Positions 24,393 through 31,570 of a stretch of 64,000 nt of DNA are shown here, piece by piece. Location: the NCBI GenBank assembly GCA_910587085.1, contig CAJUMC010000001.1:62001-126000 (forward strand), in the 5' to 3' direction. The notes under the pieces are model-generated. The model searched no databases. It saw only the letters and a program-made list of their open reading frames with translations, and was not told the origin of the DNA. How positions within the stretch are numbered: position 1 is the first letter of the stretch; every line of letters starts with the position of its first letter. This DNA is from an uncultured Lachnospiraceae bacterium. Its GTDB lineage: Bacteria > Bacillota > Clostridia > Lachnospirales > Lachnospiraceae. A program made the position numbers and the translations under genes.

Positions 24393-25752
24393 ATATTTTT
24401 CTCATCTTCCTCCGAATTTCTCTCTGGTCAAATTTTTGCAGCCGCACAGCCGCAGCAGGATTTCCTGCCCTTTGCGAAATTCCTGCGCTTGCTCCGGCAC
24501 AAGCAGCCCGGGCTGCTTGGGAAAAGCCCTCGCCCGGCCCGGAAGCGGACCGGTATGCTGATGCAATCAGAGTCTCCAGCCGCTTTAAGTCCCGCGGATC
24601 AAAAAGGCTTCTGCCATCCTGCACCACCTCCCGGTTTCCACGGATATCGCTGGCAATACAGGGCAGCCCCGCCGCCGCTGCCTCCAGCAGAGCAACCGGC
24701 AGCCCTTCCTGCTTCGACGGGAAAACAAAACAGTCCGCTGCCGCCAGAAGCCCTTCGACATCCTCCCGATAGCCGGCCAGCACAATATTTTTCTGCAGGC
24801 CGGCGCGCCGTATCTGCCTATTAAGCCTTCCCTTCTGCGAACCGCTTCCGGCAATTATATATTTCCATTTTCCAGGAATTTTGTCGCGCCGCCCTCTGCC
24901 CGCGCTGCCGGTCTTGCGCTTCCCTGCAAGTTCAGCCAGCGCCCGGACAACAGCCCGGTGGTTTTTCCTTCTGGAAAGCTCTCCGACGGAAAGCAGCAGG
25001 AACTCGTCCTCCGCCACGCCGAGCTTTTTTCGTTCCTCGCAGCGGCAGCGCCTGGCTTCGCGGTATTTTGCCAAATCAATCCCGACGCCGTTTATATGAA
25101 AAACCGGCTGCCTGTTCCGCCCGCCTGTCTTCGACCGTTCCGCATTTCTCAGCCGGAAGCTTTTCGCCCGCCGGTAATCCTCGCTGTTGATCGTAATCAG
25201 CACATCCGTATACCGCGCCAGCCAGCGCTCCGCCGGATAATAAAGCAGCCAGTTCCGCAGCGGGGCGCCCTTATAAAAATGAAAGCCGTGCGCGGTGTAG
25301 ATTACCCGGCAATGCTGCGTTTTCTGACCGCCCCGCTTCCGGGCCTCCGCTTCCCGGCATTTCCCGCAGCATTTTCCCCGTTCCCTGTCCGCGCCGGCCG
25401 CCGCAAGTCTCGCGAGCACGCCGCCCATCGGCGTATGGCAGTGAAGCAGCTCAAACGGAACCTCCCGCATCAGCCTTTTCAGCTGACGGTACGCGCGGAC
25501 CGCGGCAAGCACCCGGAACGGCGAGCGCTCCAGATCAATCTGACATCGGACAATTCCCGTGCCGTCAAGCCGCGAATTATCCTCCCCGAAGCTTGGATTC
25601 CGGAAATTGCTGGCATAATATACCTGGTAGCCGAGTTCCTGCAGAATACGGACGTTATTCATCTCAAACTGCGGCACAAAACCGCTGACGGTTGTGACGA
25701 TAAGGGCGTTTTTCTGCTCCCTTCCCCGGCCGTCCTGCAATTTGCTCTTCAA
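24373..25752 (-). CDS. Glycosyltransferase family 4
   Basis: A GT-B fold transferase of 459 residues. The C-terminal donor-binding half has LLSVGELSRRKNHRAVVRAL, FVFPSKQEGLPVALLEAAAA (the E-x7-E motif) and CIASDIRGNREVVQ. The N-terminal half has FELLHCHTPMGGVLARL and YTAHGFHFYKGAP, as in WcaA/EpsD/EpsF-type EPS transferases. Basic low-complexity inserts (GKCCGKCREAEARKR near residue 130 and KRKTGSAGRGRR near 280) lengthen it. The start is a TTG at 25752, two bases after the stop of the 70-residue ORF, so translation is likely coupled to it. It is the first large enzyme of the operon and probably adds an early sugar. Confidence 0.88.
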   Translation of the reverse strand: MKSKLQDGRGREQKNALIVTTVSGFVPQFEMNNVRILQELGYQVYYASNFRNPSFGEDNSRLDGTGIVRCQIDLERSPFRVLAAVRAYRQLKRLMREVPFELLHCHTPMGGVLARLAAAGADRERGKCCGKCREAEARKRGGQKTQHCRVIYTAHGFHFYKGAPLRNWLLYYPAERWLARYTDVLITINSEDYRRAKSFRLRNAERSKTGGRNRQPVFHINGVGIDLAKYREARRCRCEERKKLGVAEDEFLLLSVGELSRRKNHRAVVRALAELAGKRKTGSAGRGRRDKIPGKWKYIIAGSGSQKGRLNRQIRRAGLQKNIVLAGYREDVEGLLAAADCFVFPSKQEGLPVALLEAAAAGLPCIASDIRGNREVVQDGRSLFDPRDLKRLETLIASAYRSASGPGEGFSQAARAACAGASAGISQRAGNPAAAVRLQKFDQREIRRKMRKIYEQSRT

Positions 25753-25754
25753 TG

Positions 25755-25967
25755 TCAGCTGTGCCTCCCTCCGCTTTCCTTCCGCTTTGCGTTCCGTTTA
25801 TGCAAGGCTTCCCCGTTCTTTTTCCCTCCCGCCGACCGCTCCCCGATATAGAAGCCGTACATCAGGCAGGACACTGCCTCCCTGGCCCGGTCATCAAGCA
25901 GAGGGATCATCCGGTAGATATTCCGCAGCGGATCATCCGTCAGCCGGATATTTTTTGTGTCGTTCAT
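25755..25967 (-). CDS. Small protein at head of the polysaccharide operon, 70 aa
   Basis: ATG 25967 follows AAAGGAAG with an eight-base spacer and is the first start codon downstream of the operator-controlled promoter at 26061-26089. The 5' untranslated region is about 87 nt. The first 45 residues (around DDPLRNIYRMIPLLDDRARE) are predicted helical and resemble the C-terminal helices of small phage-type repressors. The last 20 are Lys/Arg-rich. Its stop is two bases from the TTG start of the GT4 gene, so it probably controls or enables translation of that gene. I do not recognise a family. It could be an accessory factor for the XRE repressor encoded divergently or just a coupling peptide. 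Confidence 0.6.
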   Translation of the reverse strand: MNDTKNIRLTDDPLRNIYRMIPLLDDRAREAVSCLMYGFYIGERSAGGKKNGEALHKRNAKRKESGGRHS

Positions 25968-26044
25968 GCTAACACTTCCTTTCTGCCATGGAATATTATC
26001 CCTGCACTGAAATGTCGTCTGAAGCGCATACTCATTCTTACTAA

Positions 26045-26061
26045 TAATCGTTCTGCGATTA
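26045..26061. promoter_or_regulatory. Operator O1 (imperfect palindrome)
   Basis: TAATCG-TTCTG-CGATTA, centre 26053. It overlies the predicted start point of the minus-strand promoter. It shares the ATCGTT/CGAT half-site pattern with O2 and O3 and is centred 21 bp from O2. Confidence 0.6.
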
Positions 26062-26089
26062 TTATATATCGTTCAACGATATTAGTCAA
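26061..26089 (-). promoter_or_regulatory. Promoter of the polysaccharide operon
   Basis: On the minus strand TTGACT (26089-26084) and TATAAT (26066-26061) are separated by exactly 17 bp. The spacer contains operator O2. No other strong promoter is seen for the eleven co-directional genes down to 11151. Confidence 0.8.
26066..26082. promoter_or_regulatory. Operator O2 (perfect 17-bp palindrome)
   Basis: ATATCGTT-C-AACGATAT, centre 26074. It fills the spacer of the minus-strand promoter, so a bound repressor would block polymerase directly. Confidence 0.75.
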
Positions 26090-26098
26090 CAGTTTTTA

Positions 26099-26127
26099 TT
26101 GACCTTTCTATCGTTCAACGATATAAT
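26099..26127 (+). promoter_or_regulatory. Promoter of the XRE repressor gene
   Basis: TTGACC (26099-26104) and TATAAT (26122-26127) are separated by exactly 17 bp, with operator O3 in the spacer. The architecture mirrors the divergent minus-strand promoter, suggesting autoregulation. Confidence 0.8.
26109..26123. promoter_or_regulatory. Operator O3 (perfect 15-bp palindrome)
   Basis: TATCGTT-C-AACGATA, centre 26116, identical at its core to O2 and 42 bp from it, i.e. four helical turns. It overlaps the first two bases of the plus-strand -10 box. Confidence 0.75.
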
Positions 26128-26139
26128 GTTTCAGAAAGC

Positions 26140-26189
26140 AAAGAGCCCTTTAACCATTTCACGGAGCCGCGGATCACAGGGCTCTTTTT
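26140..26189 (+). terminator. Leader terminator/attenuator ahead of the XRE gene
   Basis: A perfect 10-bp stem AAAGAGCCCT (26140-26149) with AGGGCTCTTT (26178-26187) encloses a 28-base loop and is followed by two more U residues. It lies between the plus-strand promoter and the XRE start codon. Transcripts starting near 26134 would often end after about 55 nt. Confidence 0.65.
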
Positions 26190-26224
26190 GTGAAAATTAA
26201 CAGGAAAGCATAGACGGGTTTTTC

Positions 26225-26602
26225 ATGAATTCTATAGGAGAACGAATTAAATATTTAAGAAAAACGATCCTGAATAAAACGCAGAAGGATTTCGGTTTGC
26301 AGATCGGATTAAAACCGAATTCGGTCAGCGATATTGAAAGCGGGAAAAACAGCCCGACCGACCAGACGATAAAGGCAATCTGCAGAGAATTTAACGCCAG
26401 CGAAGAATGGCTTAGAAGCGGCAGAGGAGAAATAAAAGCAGAAAACTGTCAGGAAGAACGCTACATTCTGAATATAGCGAAACTTCAGCGGGCCGATGAC
26501 GACACCCTCATCCGGTGGGTGAACGCCATAGCCGAGACGAACCCGGAAGCCCTGAAGCAGATCGAAGAATTTATGAAGAAAATACTAGGAATCGAAGAAT
26601 AG
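26225..26602 (+). CDS. XRE-family repressor, probable regulator of the divergent operon
   Basis: A 125-residue protein with an N-terminal helix-turn-helix (residues about 5-65): IGERIKYLRKTILNKTQKDF, QIGLKPNSVSDIESGKNSP and the phage-repressor-like end FNASEEWLRSGRGEI. The C-terminal 50 residues are helical and may dimerise (TLIRWVNAIAETNPEALKQI). It is transcribed away from the polysaccharide operon from a promoter holding the same palindrome as the operon promoter, so it most likely binds O1-O3 and represses both. The ATG at 26225 has only a weak, distant AGGAAAG. Combined with the leader terminator, low expression is expected. No peptidase or inducer-binding domain is seen. Confidence 0.87.
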   Translation: MNSIGERIKYLRKTILNKTQKDFGLQIGLKPNSVSDIESGKNSPTDQTIKAICREFNASEEWLRSGRGEIKAENCQEERYILNIAKLQRADDDTLIRWVNAIAETNPEALKQIEEFMKKILGIEE

Positions 26603-26749
26603 CGCCCGGTCAGGCGGCTTAAATTTCCCTTAAACCCTGCAAAGATCAAATAGCTGAAATACAAGAATGCACAAAACTGCCTGACGTACCGGTCTGCATT
26701 GCACGACAGGACAACCCCGGCGACAGCCCGGGGCAGGGAGGATGGAAGA

Positions 26750-27148
26750 ATGAATAATAAACTAATGAATAAGCAGGAGGCAGAACAATCCGCGGAGCCT
26801 TTTGTGAAAGAGATTGTAAACTGTATTGCGGAAAAACGCTACGCGGATATTGAGAAACACGCCGTATTTGAGGAGATATCTTTGTCCTGTTTTACGGAAC
26901 TGATCGAGGGCTTTCTGGAGCTTAATGAGCTTCCTTATATGGATCGCTTTGAGGTTCCCTGCAATTTCAGTCCTCAGTATGAATATCATCAGCTTTCCTG
27001 CATCGTGTATAAAGACGGGAGCGGATTTCATGCGGATTATGATCTGACGACAGACGGCGAATTAAACGATCTTACCCTGCAGATGGATTTTCTGTTTGCA
27101 GAATCAGGCGGGTTCATTGTCAAGGTTTTAAACGCTCATGTAATGTAA
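26750..27148 (+). CDS. Hypothetical acidic protein
   Basis: A 132-residue soluble, acidic protein. ATG 26750 has GGAGG eight bases upstream; the longer frame from 26699 lacks a site. The N-terminal part is helical (EPFVKEIVNCIAEKRYADIE) and the C-terminal part looks beta-rich (IVYKDGSGFHADYDLTTDGE, LTLQMDFLFAESGGFIVKVL). The layout resembles small DUF7668-type or immunity-like proteins, but I would not assign it. It lies about 150 bp downstream of the XRE repressor on the same strand and may be its co-transcribed partner. It is followed by a convergent metallopeptidase gene. Confidence 0.7.
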   Translation: MNNKLMNKQEAEQSAEPFVKEIVNCIAEKRYADIEKHAVFEEISLSCFTELIEGFLELNELPYMDRFEVPCNFSPQYEYHQLSCIVYKDGSGFHADYDLTTDGELNDLTLQMDFLFAESGGFIVKVLNAHVM

Positions 27149-27189
27149 ATGAGCCGGCGGCATGAAGCCGGATTGTCAGCAGTGTGCCC

Positions 27190-27822
27190 TTACGGCCCCC
27201 ACTGCCTGAGCAGCTCTTTCCGTTCCCTCCAGTCCGGCATTACCGAGGCCACCGTCTCGTAAAACCGGGCAGAATGGTTCGGCACAAGAAAATGTGCGAA
27301 CTCATGCACGACCACATACTCCGCGGCCTTCTCCGGCCGCTCTGCCAGCATGGTGCTGTAGGTGATGATCCCGCGCGCCGTATGGCAGGAGCCCCAGCGG
27401 CTTGTCATTTTCCGAATGCGGATCTGCGGCCAGGGAACGCCGAGTTCGCGGAACGGAGGATACCAGCGCCGGCTCAGCTCCTGCATCCGGGCCAGAAACT
27501 CTTCCCGCGTGCATTCCTGCACGGGTTCTCCTGCCGCCAGCCGCTGTTCGCGCAGCTCCTGCTGCCGTCTCTCATATTCCCTTCGCTGTTCTGCGCGCTC
27601 TGCGTACCGCTGCCGAGCGGCACGGATAAACCCTGCCTTGGAGCGGACAAATTCGTCCGTAAAACGGAGCGATACCCTCGGATTTGCAGAAACCGTGACC
27701 GAACCGTCCGGGCGGACTCTGAGATTTACATTTTTTACCTTTTTACGCACCAGCTCATAGCAGATCTCTCCCTGCGCATCCTCCACGGTGCGCAGGGTTC
27801 TGCCCTCGTTCCTGCCTGTCAT
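27190..27822 (-). CDS. YgjP-type (DUF45) M48-like metallopeptidase
   Basis: Zinc metalloprotease of the YgjP/DUF45 group, 210 residues. The active-site segment VVHEFAHFLVPNHSARFY carries the HExxH zinc ligands plus the downstream HSxxF, and MTSRWGSCHTARGIITYS is the conserved region just before it. The N-terminal third has the family's KNVNLRVRPDGSVTVSANPR opening, followed by an Arg/Glu/Gln-rich helix (about residues 70-105) longer than usual. ATG 27820-27822 has AAAGGA upstream. Probably cytoplasmic; in E. coli the family member is poorly characterised. It is separate from the CysK gene upstream, with a 70-bp gap. Confidence 0.88.
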   Translation of the reverse strand: MTGRNEGRTLRTVEDAQGEICYELVRKKVKNVNLRVRPDGSVTVSANPRVSLRFTDEFVRSKAGFIRAARQRYAERAEQRREYERRQQELREQRLAAGEPVQECTREEFLARMQELSRRWYPPFRELGVPWPQIRIRKMTSRWGSCHTARGIITYSTMLAERPEKAAEYVVVHEFAHFLVPNHSARFYETVASVMPDWRERKELLRQWGP

Positions 27823-27892
27823 GCCTGTTTTCCTTTCACCGCGGCTCCATTCTTTCAGCCGGATTTATCTGGTCTAGCTCTGTCGGCCTGCT

Positions 27893-28834
27893 CTATTCCT
27901 GTTCTGAAAACATTGGCGTAGACAGATAACGGTCGCCGGAATCCGGCAGCAGCACGACAATCCGCCTGCCGGCGTTTTCCGGGCGCTCTGCCAGAAGCAA
28001 AGCTGCCTTCAGAGCCGCACCGGAGGAAATGCCCACAAGGATTCCCTCGCTTACGGCAAACCGCCGGCCCTCCTCAAATGCATCCTCATCCTCGATCGCA
28101 AGCACCTCATCGCAGATACCGGCATCAAACACTTCCGGAACAAAGCCGGCGCCGATCCCCTGGATGTTATGAGGCCCTGCAGCCCCGCCGGAAAGCACCG
28201 GGCTGGAGGCCGGCTCCACGGCAACAATCCGGATCGCGGGATTTTTCGATTTCAGGTATTCGCCGACTCCCGTAACGGTGCCTCCGGTTCCCACCCCTGC
28301 AACAAAAATATCGAAATCTCCGTCCGTCTGCTTCCAGATTTCCGGGCCGGTCGTCTCCCTGTGTACCTGTGCATTGGCCGGATTTACAAACTGCCCGAGA
28401 ATTACGGCCCCCGGAATGCTTTCCGCCAGCTCCTCCGCGCGGTCGATGGCCCCCTGCATCCCCTGCATCCCGTCCGTAAGCTCCAGCTGCGCGCCGTACG
28501 CTCTCAGCAGATTTCTCCTCTCCTCGCTCATCGTTTCCGGCAGCGTGAGAATCGCCCGGTAGCCTCTGGCAGCCGCAACTGCCGCTATCCCGATTCCGGT
28601 GTTGCCTGAAGTCGGCTCGATTATGGTAGCCCCCGGTTTCAGCCGCCCCTCTTTCTCCGCCGCTTCCATCATCGCCAGCGCAGTCCGATCCTTGACCGAG
28701 CCCGCCGGATTCAGATACTCCAGCTTTGCCAGGATATCAGCATTTTTCACGCCTGCCGCCAAAGCGTAATGATTCAGGCGAAGCAGCGGCGTATTTCCGA
28801 TCAGCTCCGCTGCACTTTCTTTGATGTCTGCCAT
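27893..28834 (-). CDS. cysK: Cysteine synthase A (O-acetylserine sulfhydrylase)
   Basis: PLP enzyme forming cysteine from O-acetylserine and sulfide. The 313 residues show the start [15 protein letters not shown], the PLP lysine in [33 protein letters not shown], and the PLP-phosphate loop [15 protein letters not shown]. The C-terminal [14 protein letters not shown] and GISSGAAL complete the family pattern. ATG 28834 follows AAGGAGG; the frame continues 16 codons further upstream without a better start. No CymR or T-box element was recognised in the 220 bp before it. It lies between TcdA and the metallopeptidase on the same strand. Confidence 0.95.
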   Translation of the reverse strand: MADIKESAAELIGNTPLLRLNHYALAAGVKNADILAKLEYLNPAGSVKDRTALAMMEAAEKEGRLKPGATIIEPTSGNTGIGIAAVAAARGYRAILTLPETMSEERRNLLRAYGAQLELTDGMQGMQGAIDRAEELAESIPGAVILGQFVNPANAQVHRETTGPEIWKQTDGDFDIFVAGVGTGGTVTGVGEYLKSKNPAIRIVAVEPASSPVLSGGAAGPHNIQGIGAGFVPEVFDAGICDEVLAIEDEDAFEEGRRFAVSEGILVGISSGAALKAALLLAERPENAGRRIVVLLPDSGDRYLSTPMFSEQE

Positions 28835-29055
28835 AAATAAGTCCTCCTTTTTTCCGCTTCGCCAGTTCCGCAGCTCTTTCATTCATCGCTGATCCGATCC
28901 TGCCGGAGCATCCTATACCATATGTATCCTCGCTGCCGGGGAAAAATTCCGGCTTTCGCTGCTTTTGCTTCTGAGCCGGTTTTTTTCCGCCCTGATTTAT
29001 CTCCTGCGCCGGTTTCGGCTGCTGCCTTTCATTGATTTTCCATACCTGCTTCGGC

Positions 29056-30027
29056 TTACAAAACATCTCCGTCTCCCAGCAGCCCCCGCACCACCTCCGC
29101 CGCAATCATCAGGCCGGCAGCCGGCGGCACAAACGCCGTGCTGCCCGGAGTGCTTCTGCGCACCGCCTTCTGCCGGATTTCTCCAGTTCCCCCGTCTCTT
29201 TGCCGCATCTCTCCGGCTTCCCGGCACTCCGCGCAGTTCTTCTGCCGCATCTCCCCCGCTTCCCGGCACTCCTCCCGTTTCTCCTGCCGCATCTCCCCCG
29301 CTTCCCGGCACTCCTCCCGTTTCTCCTGCTGCTCCTTCCGGATTCCATCCGTGTGCCCGAAGCCTGCAGCAGCCGGCGCTCCGTCCCCCTGGTTATATGC
29401 TGTTCCGCACGGTGATATACCGCCCGATGGCGCACGCAGCGTAACCGGAGGCTCCTCCGAGTAAATTACCCTCAGCCGCTTCACCCCCCGCTTTTTCAGC
29501 TCGCTGCGCATCACTCTGGCAAGCGGACAGATTTTCGTCTCGTAGATATCAGCCGCCCGAAGCCGGCCCGGGTCAAGCTTGTTCCCGGTTCCCATGCAGC
29601 TGATAATCGGGATTCCTGCTGCCTGAGCACGCAGGACAAGTTCCAGCTTGGCTGTCACGGTATCAACAGCGTCCACAATATAATCATACTGTTCAAACGG
29701 AAAGCTGTCTGCATTTTCCGGAAGGAAAAAACAATTATAGATATGAACCATTGCTTCCGGATTAATATCCAGCACACGCTCCCGCATAACCTCCGTTTTG
29801 CGCCTGCCGACCGTGCTGTGCAGCGCAATGATCTGGCGGTTTATATTCGATTCGCATATCCGGTCATCGTCAATCAGATCAAGCTCCCCTATCCCGCTGC
29901 GTGCCAGCGCCTCCGCCGTATAGCCGCCGACCCCGCCAAGCCCGAAAATTGCCACACGGGCACGCTTCAGCCGCCCGATGCCCTCTCTGCCCAGCAGCAG
30001 CTCTGTTCTTGCAAACTGTTCCTCCAT
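29056..30027 (-). CDS. tcdA: tRNA threonylcarbamoyladenosine dehydratase with repeat insert
   Basis: E1-like (ThiF fold) enzyme that cyclises t6A to ct6A at position 37 of tRNAs. It has the ATP-binding motif VAIFGLGGVGGYTAEALARS, IDDDRICESNINRQI, the catalytic-region motif DAVDTVTAKLEL, and the closing RRSTPGSTAFVPPAAGLMIA. Normal homologues are about 240-270 residues; this one is 323. The extra length is an insert of roughly 75 residues between SEEPPV and RRSTPGS, including three 14-residue units of the type CREAGEMRQEKREE. Insertion occurs where homologues show a variable loop. ATG 30027 follows AGGAGG. Sua5, which makes the t6A precursor, is encoded at 45357. Confidence 0.92.
   Translation of the reverse strand: MEEQFARTELLLGREGIGRLKRARVAIFGLGGVGGYTAEALARSGIGELDLIDDDRICESNINRQIIALHSTVGRRKTEVMRERVLDINPEAMVHIYNCFFLPENADSFPFEQYDYIVDAVDTVTAKLELVLRAQAAGIPIISCMGTGNKLDPGRLRAADIYETKICPLARVMRSELKKRGVKRLRVIYSEEPPVTLRAPSGGISPCGTAYNQGDGAPAAAGFGHTDGIRKEQQEKREECREAGEMRQEKREECREAGEMRQKNCAECREAGEMRQRDGGTGEIRQKAVRRSTPGSTAFVPPAAGLMIAAEVVRGLLGDGDVL
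29201..29326 (-). repeat. 42-bp tandem repeat (three units) within tcdA
   Basis: Units start at 29201, 29243 and 29285. The last two are nearly identical, the first more diverged. The period is a multiple of three, so the reading frame is kept. Confidence 0.9.
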
Positions 30028-30051
30028 CTGAAGTCCTCCTGCCCGTACCTT

Positions 30052-30936
30052 TTATTCCAATCCTCTGAAATCCGCCTGATCATACCACTCAAGAAAACTG
30101 TGCTTTTCTCCATGCTTCTTATAGGCTATAACAGTACTTAAATTGACATTTTCGACACTGCTGAAAATATTCCCCTCCACATAAGGATTGGTCTTTTTGA
30201 GCTCCCGAATCAGCTGCTTAACTTCCAGGCGCTTTGAACTGCTGTCTCCGGTTCCCCGCGCAGCACACATTTCCGTGAATTTGCAGGCACATTGGAGAAA
30301 GCTCAGTCCATAATAATCCCGCCATGCTTTGACATCGTCCTCCCGGACAAGATACATCGGCCGGATCAGCTCCATCCCTTCAAAATTGGTGCTGTGAAGC
30401 TTCGGCATCATAGTCTGGATCTGTGCTCCGTACAGCATTCCCATTAAAATCGTCTCAATCACATCGTCATAATGATGTCCGAGTGCAATTTTATTGCAGC
30501 CGAGCTCCTTTGCCCTGCTGTACAGATATCCCCGGCGCATGCGGGCACAGAGATAACAGGGGGATTTCTCCACCTCAAACACGGATTCAAATATGGAAGA
30601 TTCAAATATATCCACCGGAACGCCGAGCCGCGCGGCATTCTGCTCAATCCTCGCGCGGTTGGCCGGACTGTAGCCCGGGTCCATCACAAGAAAAACAACC
30701 TCAAAATGAAATTTGTTATGGCGCTTCAGGCACTGGAACAGCTTCGCCATCAGCATTGAATCCTTTCCGCCCGAAATGCAGACCGCAATTCGATCCCCTT
30801 CCCGGATCAGCTCATACCGGTTGATGGCCCGGACAAAGGGACACCAGAGACTTTTCCGGAATTTCTTCTGAAGTCCTTTTTCCACCTCCGGGCCAAGCGC
30901 TTTTTCCGCTCCCGCCTGTTCCTGTGCTTCCTGCAT
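30052..30936 (-). CDS. TtcA-like PP-loop ATPase, tRNA thiolation family
   Basis: ATP pyrophosphatase-fold protein of 294 residues. The PP-loop is SGGKDSMLMAKLFQCLK. Cysteines CYLCARMRRG and CACKF sit where TtcA-type enzymes hold their iron-sulfur or catalytic cysteines, and KIALGHHYDDVIETILMGML is the hallmark helix. TtcA makes 2-thiocytidine at tRNA position 32; assignment to that exact activity is by family only. Homologues in Clostridia are often annotated as TtcA family. ATG 30936 has GGGGGGAG close upstream. It precedes tcdA by 24 bp on the same strand, so two tRNA-modification genes form a likely operon. Confidence 0.88.
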   Translation of the reverse strand: MQEAQEQAGAEKALGPEVEKGLQKKFRKSLWCPFVRAINRYELIREGDRIAVCISGGKDSMLMAKLFQCLKRHNKFHFEVVFLVMDPGYSPANRARIEQNAARLGVPVDIFESSIFESVFEVEKSPCYLCARMRRGYLYSRAKELGCNKIALGHHYDDVIETILMGMLYGAQIQTMMPKLHSTNFEGMELIRPMYLVREDDVKAWRDYYGLSFLQCACKFTEMCAARGTGDSSSKRLEVKQLIRELKKTNPYVEGNIFSSVENVNLSTVIAYKKHGEKHSFLEWYDQADFRGLE

Positions 30937-31066
30937 TATTCTCCCCCCATCCTCTGCGGTATATTTTTCTTTTCTGTTCTGAAACTATCTGTTTCCACTC
31001 GACAATTCTGTTTATCGAATGGATGTTCCGGTTTATTTCCGGATTCCGGCCCATGAATGAACTCCG

Positions 31067-31570
31067 TCAGCGCTTCGCTGCCTTTCCCTTCGCTGCGATA
31101 TCTTCATCCAGAACAATTGTAAACGGCCCGTCGTTCACAAGCGACACCCTCATATCTGCACCGAATTCTCCGGTTTCTACATGGACGGCGCGCTCCCGGC
31201 AGCGCGAAACAAAATATTGGTAAAGGCGCTCCGCCTGTGCCGGCGCTCCGGCATTGGTAAAGCCCGGCCGATTCCCGTGGCTGCAGTCCGCGTACAGCGT
31301 AAACTGGGAGACGATCAGCAGCTCCCCGCCTACGTCCGTAAGAGAGCGGTTTGTCTTTCCATTTTCGTCCGCAAAAATGCGGAGCTTCAGCAGCTTGTCA
31401 ATATAGATGTCCGCAGTCTGTTCCGTATCCTCGCGTCCCACGCCGAGCAGCACTGCAAGCCCCCTTTCAATGGAGCGCACATCCCCGCCTCCCGCGCCTG
31501 CCGCTTCCTCTGCGCCCTCCCGGACAATTGTCACCGACGCGGAAGCAACGCGCTGAATCACCAGTCTCAT
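31067..31570 (-). CDS. dtd: D-aminoacyl-tRNA deacylase
   Basis: Removes D-amino acids (and glycine mis-charged on tRNA-Ala) from tRNAs. It begins [15 protein letters not shown] and has [20 protein letters not shown], the catalytic region, then [14 protein letters not shown] near the end, where homologues read NxGPxT. Length is 167 residues against about 150. The extra residues are a Gly/Ala/Glu loop ([13 protein letters not shown]) near residue 20. Its ATG overlaps the deoB stop (ATGA), so the two are translationally coupled. Confidence 0.94.
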   Translation of the reverse strand: MRLVIQRVASASVTIVREGAEEAAGAGGGDVRSIERGLAVLLGVGREDTEQTADIYIDKLLKLRIFADENGKTNRSLTDVGGELLIVSQFTLYADCSHGNRPGFTNAGAPAQAERLYQYFVSRCRERAVHVETGEFGADMRVSLVNDGPFTIVLDEDIAAKGKAAKR

